From Sipunculus nudus (taxonomy: Eukaryota > Annelida > Sipuncula > Golfingiida > Sipunculidae): a DNA stretch of 64,000 nucleotides. This document shows, one piece after another, positions 60,901 to 64,000 of this stretch. A program made the position numbers and the translations under genes. The notes below the pieces were generated by a model. It was given only the letters and a program-made list of their open reading frames with translations, was not told where the DNA came from and made no database searches. Within the stretch, counting starts at the first letter, position 1. Every line of letters starts with the position of its first letter. The stretch covers positions 36,665,956 to 36,729,955 of the forward strand of contig CM049318.1 in the NCBI GenBank assembly GCA_026874595.1, given 5' to 3'.

Positions 60901-61238
60901 ATTCTAGGATTTTTGTGACCCCCAACAAATTTTGAAGTAGTCAAATTTAGGGATGGGAGTAGCCTTTAGGAAAGGGAGACATATCTGTTTTTGTATTTGC
61001 AAAATTAAACTCTTTCTAGTTTTAATTTTCATTTGATTTCTATATTTTCAGCACCTGAATGAGGTGGCAGTCCAGCAGTTTGAACGCGTTTCAAGTGTGA
61101 CAGATTTATTTGAGATGATGGATGAGCTTGTTTTACCGTGTTTGACGGAGATGGCAGGGTCAGAGGTCATGGAAGACCAGACGGCCTTAGAGGACATCCG
61201 TGATAAGTGGTGCCACCTCTTGGCTAATGATATACCTG
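27832..61238 (+). CDS. USP25/28: USP25/USP28-type ubiquitin-specific protease, 23 exons
   Basis: About 1,030 codons were assembled by phase-consistent splicing; human USP25 has 1,055 residues. Order in my model: UBA-like domain about 28-70; SUMO-interacting VIDLTSD at 102-108; ubiquitin-interacting motifs about 112-152; USP catalytic domain about 183-685, with Cys box [11 protein letters not shown] (C191), then [40 protein letters not shown] and His box GHYWAY (H628) with FND. A charged helical insert (about 430-465) sits where vertebrate USP25/28 have the oligomerisation insert. The C-terminal helical domain follows. Such enzymes cleave ubiquitin chains in nucleus and cytoplasm. All catalytic residues are present. 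Invertebrates usually have one gene for vertebrate USP25 and USP28. The final 60-70 codons were not found. Least certain is exon 1. Confidence 0.96.
28598..29343. mobile_element. Unclassified element flanked by a 16-bp direct duplication
   Basis: GTTCATGGGTGAACAT occurs at 28598-28613 and again at 29328-29343. Just inside, AGGTTTCTACCC (28622) faces GTAGAAA/TAGAAACCT (29311-29320), and both ends carry many TTTCTACC/GGTAGAAA modules in both orientations. The middle is plain AT-rich sequence. It looks like an insertion with target duplication, but 16 bp fits no common DNA transposon class and eight unmatched bases lie between duplication and inverted ends. Confidence 0.55.
30605..30945 (+). repeat. 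Interspersed repeat family E, copy 4
   Basis: Starts AACTAGAAATTTGCATTCTTAGGAATGC and ends CCTCCTGGTGTAGGCAATAA. It is one of the better preserved copies; the minus-strand frame across it is repeat-derived. Confidence 0.85.
31306..31323. repeat. Poly-C tract
   Basis: About 18 consecutive C; comparable G runs occur near 48412, 54891 and 58281. Confidence 0.95.
32220..32362 (+). CDS. USP25/28: USP25/28 exon 2 (UBA-like domain)
   Basis: Two AGs are possible. TTTTTTCAG at 32205-32206 has the better pyrimidine tract and gives a phase-0 start at 32207. CCAACAG at 32218-32219 gives the phase needed by exon 1. The exon encodes [20 protein letters not shown], then [18 protein letters not shown], the three-helix UBA-like fold of USP25/28. 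Ends ACT|GTAAGA. Confidence 0.85.
32759..32846 (+). CDS. USP25/28: USP25/28 exon 3 (linker)
   Basis: Acceptor TTTCCAG; 29 codons of Pro/Lys-rich linker (starting PIPTQVTD) plus one base; donor GTATGT. Not conserved with vertebrates; placed by phase, position and splice sites. Confidence 0.8.
33661..33791. repeat. Two-copy tandem duplication, 66-bp unit
   Basis: GGGTACTTTAACAATTTTTATTCTGAATAAAGATTTTAT...AAATCCAAATTGTATC occurs twice with one clear difference, so it is recent. It lies in the intron before exon 4. Confidence 0.95.
34238..34361 (+). CDS. USP25/28: USP25/28 exon 4 (SIM and UIM)
   Basis: Begins by completing Val: [20 protein letters not shown], then SLQEQ. VIDLT is the SUMO-interacting motif known from USP25; [12 protein letters not shown] is a ubiquitin-interacting motif with the central Ala and Ser. 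Acceptor TTTGCAG, donor GTAGGT; ends in phase 2. Confidence 0.96.
34362..35918 (+). other. USP25/28 intron with a tRNA-like SINE
   Basis: Holds the SINE-like unit at about 35130-35420 and otherwise AT-rich sequence. A 119-codon open frame at 34774-35133 resembles nothing known and is not supported by splice sites. Confidence 0.7.
35130..35420 (+). repeat. tRNA-related SINE-like element
   Basis: A-box-like TCATGAGGTAGAAC (about 35163-35176) and B-box-like GAGTTCAAATCTC (about 35188-35200), followed by a 200-bp body with GTGCGCCTTTCATGGGTTC. Not repeated elsewhere in this window, so the call rests on the boxes alone. Confidence 0.5.
35919..36084 (+). CDS. USP25/28: USP25/28 exon 5 (catalytic Cys box)
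   Basis: Starts with the second UIM ([11 protein letters not shown]), then a basic stretch TKRKR, then the start of the USP domain [20 protein letters not shown] with the catalytic Cys. Acceptor TATTACAG, donor GTAAGC, phase 0 end. Confidence 0.98.
36422..36520. repeat. (AAT/ACT)n trinucleotide tract
   Basis: Imperfect AATAATAAT and ACTACTACT runs within an intron. Confidence 0.9.
36668..36754 (+). CDS. USP25/28: USP25/28 exon 6
   Basis: 29 codons from [18 protein letters not shown] to SHSE; the SLF-LP-FR-LVL pattern follows the Cys box in USP25/28. Acceptor TGTCCAG, donor GTAAGA; both ends phase 0. Confidence 0.95.
36755..38155 (+). other. USP25/28 intron, partly unfamiliar sequence
   Basis: 36905-37800 is less AT-rich than its neighbours and opens with CTAGCTGATAAACCCGGTATACGGGGC, a pattern seen at ends of some retroelement fragments, but I cannot name it. 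No coding family was recognised. Confidence 0.45.
38156..38305 (+). CDS. USP25/28: USP25/28 exon 7
   Basis: Exactly 50 codons: [20 protein letters not shown] then [19 protein letters not shown] and HNAQQ. Nearly identical in pattern to human USP25 ([15 protein letters not shown]). Phase 0 at both ends. Confidence 0.98.
38487..38735 (+). repeat. tRNA-derived SINE, second family, copy 1
   Basis: A-box-like CAGCTGAGTGGTTAAAC and a good B box GGTTTGATTCC (about 38542-38552), then a conserved-looking body GGTTGTAGTTGCCCATCCAAGG and CCATGGAGAGTGCCTTGTATTAATTAT, ending AATAAACAGTTTATTTATTT. Partial copies occur at 57236-57425 and, inverted, at 40875-40985. Confidence 0.8.
38890..39300 (+). repeat. 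Interspersed repeat family D, copy 1
   Basis: Blocks GCATATTTAATGAGGTCA, GTATATGAAGGATTTTGATAAAAC and TTATACAAATTTACCA recur in the same order at about 55020-55400. Confidence 0.75.
39370..39455 (+). CDS. USP25/28: USP25/28 exon 8
   Basis: [18 protein letters not shown] followed by a short non-conserved linker; together with ...AQQ of exon 7 it makes the QQDVSEF motif of USPs. Acceptor GTTAACAG, donor GTAAAC; phase 2 end. Confidence 0.97.
39590..40040 (+). repeat. Interspersed repeat family V, copy 1
   Basis: Blocks AGATAATCCCTTGA, CCTGCCAAAATAATC and AAGGGCA.T.TGCAA recur at about 53030-53290; its distal part recurs at about 50800-50995. Confidence 0.65.
40267..40355 (+). CDS. USP25/28: USP25/28 exon 9
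   Basis: A non-conserved start, then [19 protein letters not shown], matching NPMV.LFYG in vertebrates. The next AG, two bases downstream, would create an in-frame TGA, which fixes the acceptor at 40265-40266. Confidence 0.96.
40875..40985 (-). repeat. tRNA-derived SINE, second family, 3' fragment
   Basis: The minus strand matches the tail of the element at 38487: CCATGGAGAGTGCCTAGTATTA, then ACAATCCATGTAAAATAAA. Confidence 0.75.
41066..41214 (+). CDS. USP25/28: USP25/28 exon 10
   Basis: [20 protein letters not shown], then [17 protein letters not shown]; the FGQYPLQV and L-E-AM motifs are shared with vertebrate USP25/28. Phase 1 start, phase 0 end; donor GTAACT. Confidence 0.97.
41365..41650 (+). 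repeat. Interspersed repeat family E, copy 5
   Basis: Begins GGTATCCTAAGGAATGCAAGCCTCTGCCATG and keeps TTTGCATTCACATATT and GATCCACACCAAAATC; the 3' end is truncated. Confidence 0.75.
41728..41855 (+). CDS. USP25/28: USP25/28 exon 11
   Basis: [20 protein letters not shown] then [20 protein letters not shown] and MDR: core of the second half of the USP fold, very close to human USP25. Acceptor TTCCAG, donor GTAGGC. Confidence 0.98.
42351..42500. repeat. Possible pogo-type MITE fragment
   Basis: Begins TACAGTGAATCCTCCCAATTATAGACAC and contains GGTGCCTGTCTTAGATG and GAGGGGTGTCC modules similar to other TA-flanked repeats here. No right inverted end was found. Confidence 0.4.
42608..42703 (+). 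CDS. USP25/28: USP25/28 exon 12 (charged helix)
   Basis: [20 protein letters not shown] then [11 protein letters not shown]: a Lys/Arg/Glu/Gln-rich helix following YMDRYM, as in the helical insert of vertebrate USP25/28 that mediates oligomerisation. Acceptor GACACAG, donor GTGAGT. Confidence 0.96.
43109..43264 (+). CDS. USP25/28: USP25/28 exon 13
   Basis: [20 protein letters not shown] then [13 protein letters not shown] and a Pro/Ser-rich tail. The YGSGP and LQYALEFA motifs match human USP25 closely. Donor GTGAGT; phase 2. Confidence 0.97.
44078..45202 (+). pseudogene. pogo/Tigger-like DDE transposase, decayed
   Basis: The frame is open from 44078, just after an in-frame TAG. The first ATG is 44198, yet residues encoded before it ([20 protein letters not shown], then DESNVRLWK) form the pogo/CENP-B N-terminal helix-turn-helix, so the true start is lost or lies in an upstream exon (an AG at 44076-44077 could be an acceptor). 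After 44198 come the CENP-B-like second DNA-binding region and the DDE_1 domain with D118 (NADQT), D227 (VLDAF) and D264 (QPLDV), a DD36D spacing. The frame ends at 45202, but the natural acidic tail continues in another frame from about 45150, showing a frameshift. It would act in the nucleus on its own terminal repeats; as it stands it is unlikely to be functional. Confidence 0.88.
45150..45386 (+). pseudogene. Frameshifted acidic C-terminus of the pogo transposase
   Basis: In a different frame from the DDE domain this reads [20 protein letters not shown] and an Asp/Glu/Ser-rich tail to TAA at 45384-45386. The [15 protein letters not shown] block normally follows the W-I-K-W segment of pogo transposases, so one small indel lies near 45145-45160. 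The minus-strand frame here is a shadow. Confidence 0.85.
45715..46970 (-). repeat. Interspersed repeat family C, copy 3 (inverted)
   Basis: Begins TTTTTAGCGAACCTGTGAGCTTATGCGATGGTGTGG, the complement of the end of the copy at 17225-19745, and continues with complementary AACTTGAG/TTGGCCAA modules. It lies immediately right of the pogo copy. Confidence 0.85.
47190..48180 (+). repeat. Interspersed repeat family N, copy 2
   Basis: Reverse complement of 16290-17215, ending CATTAGGCCTGTAGGCCTTGTTTT. Internal modules GTTCACTCAGTGCAGCCAGGT and TTTATAGCTTTGGCAGACTGCCA are repeated several times. Confidence 0.85.
48181..48430. repeat. MITE family M, partial copy, with poly-G tract
   Basis: Keeps the interior of family M (TTGCATATGATC, CTAAACAGGTAAAA, TTCTTGAAAGAAATGTC) without recognisable ends; it is followed by a run of about 14 G near 48410. 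Confidence 0.65.
49115..49335 (+). CDS. USP25/28: USP25/28 exon 14
   Basis: Completes Gln (CA|A); a Ser/Pro/Thr-rich variable region, then [20 protein letters not shown] and SDVK, equivalent to EEL.VL.-CL.RWRTEIE in human USP25. Acceptor GTTGACAG, donor GTTAGT. Confidence 0.95.
49704..49774 (+). CDS. USP25/28: USP25/28 exon 15
   Basis: 71 nt: [20 protein letters not shown] then SMCK, matching LQESI.RI...IE.MYSDKSM before the His box. Acceptor GATTGTAG, donor GTAAGC. Confidence 0.96.
49775..50288 (+). other. USP25/28 intron, AT-rich
   Basis: No repeat or gene recognised; plain intron between exons 15 and 16. Confidence 0.85.
50289..50517 (+). CDS. USP25/28: USP25/28 exon 16 (catalytic His box)
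   Basis: [20 protein letters not shown] then AYVY, and [20 protein letters not shown] with [15 protein letters not shown]. It supplies the catalytic His of GHYWAY and the FND Asn/Asp, completing the active site. Acceptor TTTTATAG, donor GTATGT; phase 1 end. Confidence 0.98.
50555..50790 (+). repeat. Interspersed repeat family E, copy 6 (shortened)
   Basis: ACTAGAAATCTGCATTCTAACG joined directly to the middle of the element (TAAGTGACTG), so an internal segment is missing; the tail has the ACACACACTCACAAAC tract. Confidence 0.75.
51021..52428. mobile_element. piggyBac-like non-autonomous element, 1.4 kb, TTAA duplication
   Basis: TTAA stands at both borders (51017-51020 and 52429-52432). Terminal repeats: left CACATTCGCTGCCAATGACG, right (complement) CACATTCACTGCCAA, one mismatch in 15. 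A second inverted block, CCCCCAGTGCCA, lies at 51066-51077 and, complementary, at 52391-52402. Near the left end two near-repeats of ACGTGTATAC(A/T)CGTC occur. TTAA targets and a TCGCTGCCAATGACGTGTA end are typical of piggyBac relatives. I recognise no transposase in the 1.4 kb. It interrupts the intron before exon 17. Confidence 0.85.
52723..52923 (+). CDS. USP25/28: USP25/28 exon 17
   Basis: Variable start, then [20 protein letters not shown] then ADWDSEQ, matching LP.-L.-FVEEDN-RFE-E-EEWD in human USP25, then DPDITIIGE, a second acidic/hydrophobic SIM-like stretch. Acceptor GATCTTTCAG, donor GTAACA; phase 1. Confidence 0.96.
53030..53290 (+). repeat. Interspersed repeat family V, copy 2
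   Basis: Shares AAGATAATCCCTTGAAG, CCAGGCCAGAAAATGCTGA and CCTGCCAAAATAATC with 39590-40040. Confidence 0.65.
53999..54165 (+). CDS. USP25/28: USP25/28 exon 18
   Basis: [20 protein letters not shown] and an Ala/Glu-rich helix [20 protein letters not shown], followed by [14 protein letters not shown]. Acceptor TAATCTTACAG and phase fit; conservation is weak here, as in the family. An alternative donor (AACAG|GTGTTT at 54139) would shorten it, and an exon between this and the next could be missing. Confidence 0.82.
54450..54755 (+). repeat. Interspersed repeat family E, copy 7
   Basis: ACTAGAAATCTGCATTTGAAGG to GCATACCCTCCAGGCA; the middle blocks (GGATCCACACTAAAATC, AAATTTCATGAGATTC) are present and a small internal deletion lies near 54490. 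Confidence 0.8.
55020..55400 (+). repeat. Interspersed repeat family D, copy 2
   Basis: AATATGAAGGATTTTGATAAAAC and GCATATTTAATGAGGT blocks in the same order as at 38890-39300. Confidence 0.75.
55846..56023. mobile_element. TA-flanked pogo-type MITE, copy 2
   Basis: Left end CAATGGAACCTGTTTGAAAGACCACC, right end (complement) CAGTGAAACCTGTGTAATAAGACCAC, with TA at 55844-55845 and 56024-56025. Length 178 bp, no coding. It shares interior modules with 25986-26130. Confidence 0.85.
56064..56251 (+). CDS. USP25/28: USP25/28 exon 19 (C-terminal domain)
   Basis: [20 protein letters not shown] then [20 protein letters not shown] and ALWEQFALL, matching EYARL.KLA...[26 protein letters not shown]. 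The acceptor ends AAATTTTAAG, weaker than average. The ATG at the exon edge is not a start. Confidence 0.95.
56288..56527. mobile_element. TA-flanked pogo-type MITE, copy 3
   Basis: Left end TACAGTAGAACCTCTATAATG, right end GGAAAGGTTCCACTA. The interior has repeated GGTGCCCACT(G/C)TATAAAGG-type modules. It directly abuts MITE family M copy 2, so the right border is ambiguous by a few bases. Confidence 0.75.
56528..56814. mobile_element. MITE family M, copy 2
   Basis: AGGCCAAAAAAAAATCTATGGTTCTCAGG at the left and the complement CCTGAGAACCATA...TTTTTTTGGCC at the right; the interior agrees with 8128-8462 including GTCATATGATC and AAAGCACTACATAA. Confidence 0.85.
57236..57425 (+). repeat. tRNA-derived SINE, second family, copy 2 (diverged)
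   Basis: B box region AGGTTTGATCTCCAGC, body GGCTCATCCATGG and tail GAGAGTGCCCTATATTAATTAT, as at 38487. The A-box part is degraded. Confidence 0.65.
57826..57910 (+). CDS. USP25/28: USP25/28 exon 20
   Basis: Completes Ser (AG|T): [20 protein letters not shown] then EAGENLYR, aligning with ..I-KVAQAKLE. Acceptor TGGTTTCAG, donor GTGAGT; phase 0 end. Confidence 0.93.
58281..58298. repeat. Poly-G tract
   Basis: About 18 G in an intron. Confidence 0.95.
58585..58664 (+). CDS. USP25/28: USP25/28 exon 21
   Basis: [20 protein letters not shown] then KLFHKD, matching KWHEDYSLFRKVSVYLLTGLELY in human USP28. Acceptor CAATTTCAG, donor GTATGT. Confidence 0.97.
59430..59556 (+). CDS. USP25/28: USP25/28 exon 22
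   Basis: [19 protein letters not shown], then [20 protein letters not shown] and LL, equivalent to YQEALSYLVYAYQSN...LYRRKCLL. Acceptor ATATTTCAG, donor TTG|GTCAGT, which is slightly weak; without splicing, the frame runs on into a poly-T tract. Confidence 0.94.
59557..61051 (+). other. USP25/28 intron 22
   Basis: AT-rich, with degenerate repeats around 60530-60960 (modules with GACCTTGA and AAATTT.A). No exon was seen. Confidence 0.8.
61052..61238 (+). CDS. USP25/28: USP25/28 exon 23
   Basis: [20 protein letters not shown] then [20 protein letters not shown] and [19 protein letters not shown], matching KLNEQAAELFE...IMNEFIVP...DMRNRWCSYLGQ. Donor CCTG|GTCAGT; unspliced reading would stop two codons later, about 65 residues short of the vertebrate end, so at least one more exon is expected to the right. 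Confidence 0.95.
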
Positions 61239-61444
61239 GTCAGTAAATAAAAAAAAATAAATCACTCTAACCACATTCAGATAAGTCCATTTCATACTAA
61301 TTTTAAATTTAATATATATGTATAATTATAGGTGCTGCCTAAACATCTCAACAGAAATTGGACTTGCAGGTGGAGCCACCTGAGATTATTAACCAACATT
61401 CTGTTATTCAAAGCTGATTACATGCACTAAGTGAAATAGCAGGG

Positions 61445-61548
61445 CTGCCACTCTATACCTTTTTTTAAAGTTAAATACTTTTTTAGGGAAAAAGAATGCC
61501 ACTCTATACCTTTTTTTAAAGTTAAATACTTTTTTAAGGAAAAAATTC
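61445..61548. repeat. Two-copy tandem duplication, 53-bp unit
   Basis: TGCCACTCTATACCTTTTTTTAAAGTTAAATACTTTTTTA occurs twice, near-identically. Confidence 0.95.
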
Positions 61549-61869
61549 TTTTTATAATTTTTTTTTATTTAATTTTTCTTGATCTTCAAGTGGTGATTTA
61601 AGGCTGTTTACAATGCTTTTATTGATTGCAGTAGACATACTGTCAATATTTCATAACAGTGGCATTTTATTTGTGCTTTTTTTTATTGTGCCTGATTGTG
61701 CTAATGTTTCACCAAATCACTGGATATATTGAATACTGATTAGTCATGCTGTAACTCACCACAGAACTGCAATTTCATACCTTAAGCTTGTTTCTGAATA
61801 TTACATGCTGTAAAATTGTACAAAAATTGCATGATTTGACATTGGTTTCATACTTTTTCAAGACAATTT

Positions 61870-63267
61870 AATACCTTTTTGCTCAGCTGACTGTAAGTCA
61901 TCTAAGCTATAGCGATCACTCTTTGTCAGTCGTCTGTCCGTCCATCCTGCCATCCGGTTGTCTGTCCGGTAACAAGGCACAAATCGTAACCGCTGGACCT
62001 GGAATCTTCTTACTTAACATCCAAAGAGGTCCATTAAAAATTTCCTTGGAAACCTGGTATAAGGTCTCTGTTACCCATATCCTTCGACCTATGGGGCCCC
62101 AAAGTACTCCCCAGAATAGTAAAAAATTTCATACAAAAGCTTCAATATCTCATTAACTACATCACTGATGGTCATGATTTTTGGCATACATATTGATCAT
62201 GAGATGGTCCATGAGTTCCTGCAGACTGGTGATGCCACCTGTATTTTTTTATTTTTTACAAATTTTTTTCTCTATTTTTGAGACCTTTAAAAATGTGGGC
62301 ATCTGTTAAAAGGGCACAAATCGTTAAAACTGGACATAGAATCTTCATTCATAAAATTCTGAGAGACCTATGAAAAGTCTCCATGGAAACCAGAAATTAG
62401 GTCTCTGTTACCCATATCCTTCGAGCTATGTAGCCCAAAAGTACCCTTCCAGAATAGTCAAAAATTTCATACAAAAACTTCAATATCTGATTAACTACAT
62501 CACTGATGGTCATCATTTTTTGAATACATATTTATCATGAGATAGTCCATCAGTTCCTGCAGACTGGTGGCGCCACCTGTATTTTTCATTTTTATACAAA
62601 TTTTTTTCTCTATTTTTGAGATCTTTAAAAATGTGGACATCTGTTAACAGGGCACAAATCTTAAAGACTGGACCTAGAATCTTCATTCTTGACATTCTAA
62701 GAGACCTATGAAAAGTCTCCATGGAAACCAGAAATTAAGTCTCTGTTTCCCATATCCTTCAAGCTATGGGGCCCCAAAGTACCCCCCAGAATATGGAAAA
62801 TTTCATACAAAAACTTCAATTTCTCATTAACTACATCACTTATGGTCATGATTTTTCGCATACAAATTGATCATGAGATGTTTCATCAGTTGCTGTAGAC
62901 TGGTGGCGCCACTTGTTTTTTTCGATTTTTATACGAATTGTTTTCTCTATTTTTGAGACCTTTAAAAATGTGAACATCTCAGTGTTAACAGGGCACAAAT
63001 CGTAAAGACTGGACCTAGAAACTTTATTCTTGACATTCTCAGAGACCTATGAAAAGTCTCCATGGAAACCAGAAATTAAGTCTCTGTTACCCATATCCTT
63101 TGAGCTATGGGGCCCCAAAGTACAGCTCAGAATAATGGAAAATTAGATACAAAAGCTGAAGTATCTGAACAACTAATGCATAGATCACCATAATCGTTTG
63201 CATGGATATTGATCATGGAGTGTTTCATCAGTTTCTGCAGCCTGGATGCGCCACCTCTATTTTTTAG
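61870..63267 (+). repeat. Interspersed repeat family B-like, with 330-bp tandem units
   Basis: A head like TTTGCTCAGCTGACTGTAAGTCATCTAAGCTATAGCGATCACTC and a CTGTCCGTCCATCC run, then about four units (near 61975, 62315, 62650 and 62995). Each has GGGCACAAATCGT.A, AGAGACCTATGAAAAGTCTCCATGGAAACC, CTATGGGGCCCCAAAGTA and GACTGGTGGCGCCACCTG. The repeat arises from array structure; no protein is conserved. Confidence 0.9.
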
Positions 63268-64000
63268 CTCAGCTGACTTTCAGTCATGCTGGGCTATAGC
63301 GATGGGTCTTTGTCCGTCGTCCTTCCGTCTGTCCGTCCGTCCATTAGTTGGGCACAAATCGTAACCGTAGGGGCTAGGGCCATGAACCCTATGCAGTCTT
63401 AGAGGTTCTAAAAAGATATCCTTGCAAACCTGAAATTAGGTCACTGTGACCTAAGTCGATTCTCGAAGTTATGGGGTGTGTTTGCGACCCCCAGAAATAA
63501 TGCTTTTAGCCAAAATTTTCATCCTAAACCTTCCATCTTTCACATACAGCTCACCTACCAACAGGGGAAGAACCATAATAATTTTGAGGTCACAAGGTCG
63601 AAGGTCAAGGTCACAGAACCAACTTCTTTGAAAAGCCTGTGGATGCATTTTAAGCCAAACCTTTCATCCCAGTTCTTTGATCTTTCACATATAGCTCACC
63701 TACTAAGTGGGAGAAGAAGTCTATAGATGTTGAGGTCACAAGGTCAAAGGTCAGGGTCACAGGATCCACTTCTTTGAAAAGGTTGTGGACACATTTCAAG
63801 CTAGACCTTTCATTCCAAACCTTTCAGCACTGATATCGCTTCTCTGCCAACAGGGAAAAAGACCTGTTGATTTTGAGGTCAAAGGTCAAGTTCACAGCAC
63901 CCTCTTCTTGCGTGGAGTCATTTTCAGGCAGACTTTTCAATCTATACTTTCCATCTGTCATATATGGCTTACCTACCAATAGGGGAAGAAGCCTATTGAT
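63268..64000 (+). repeat. Interspersed repeat family B, copy 2, runs off the window
   Basis: TTAGCTCAGCTGACTTTCAGTCATGCTGGGCTATAGCGAT, then TCCGTCTGTCCGTCCGTCC. It continues as the complement of 24270-25060 over more than 700 bp. The window ends inside it. Confidence 0.92.

Noticed and set aside
61239-61246. Natural stop of USP25/28 at 61244-61246 by reading through the last exon
   Set aside because: A good GTCAGT donor precedes it and the protein would lack about 65 conserved C-terminal residues; not fully excluded.

Overview
This window is animal nuclear DNA. Genes are split by introns with canonical GT/AG junctions, introns are long and AT-rich, and transposon relics fill most of the rest. 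The gene families (innexin, GPR89, one USP25/28-type deubiquitinase) and the repeats (tRNA-derived SINEs, long low-complexity families with runs of CGTCCGTCC, pogo, piggyBac and hAT pieces) suggest an invertebrate. A lophotrochozoan, most likely a bivalve mollusc, is my best guess; species cannot be read from the sequence. There are no prokaryotic operons, CRISPR arrays, rRNA genes or credible tRNA genes.

Layout. 1-8127: no gene; SINE, MITE-like and foldback repeats. 8539-10253 (+): a complete two-exon innexin/pannexin-superfamily channel gene. 13025-27187 (-): the first five coding exons of GPR89 (Golgi pH regulator), about 141 codons; the other two thirds of the protein is not seen to the left, so the gene either runs out of the window, with the innexin nested in a giant intron on the other strand, or is broken. 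27188-27831: a 644-bp gap between divergent starts with CCAAT boxes, a likely bidirectional promoter. 27832-61238 (+): 23 coding exons of a USP25/USP28 orthologue, with UBA, SUMO-interacting motif, UIMs, a complete Cys/His USP catalytic domain and most of the C-terminal domain; the last 60-70 codons lie beyond the window or were missed. 61240-64000: repeats only.

The exon models were built by hand by matching splice phase across every intron and comparing with remembered family sequences. Phases agree at all GPR89 and innexin junctions. They also agree at all USP junctions except the first, where only one of two nearby acceptors keeps the frame.

Mobile elements: a pogo-type transposase gene (DD36D) with a frameshifted tail in a USP25/28 intron; a 1.4-kb piggyBac-like element with intact TTAA duplications; a 440-bp hAT-type MITE with perfect 8-bp duplications; several TA-flanked pogo-type MITEs; an AGGCCAAAA-ended MITE family, one copy ending 76 bp before the innexin start; a 1-kb foldback element; and at least eight interspersed families with several copies each.

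The three genes have no obvious shared pathway: an innexin forms plasma-membrane channels, GPR89 acts in Golgi/ER acidification, and USP25/28 removes ubiquitin. I found no coherent new molecular system. The most notable points are the possible nested innexin, the divergent GPR89-USP25/28 pair and the well-preserved transposon insertion scars.
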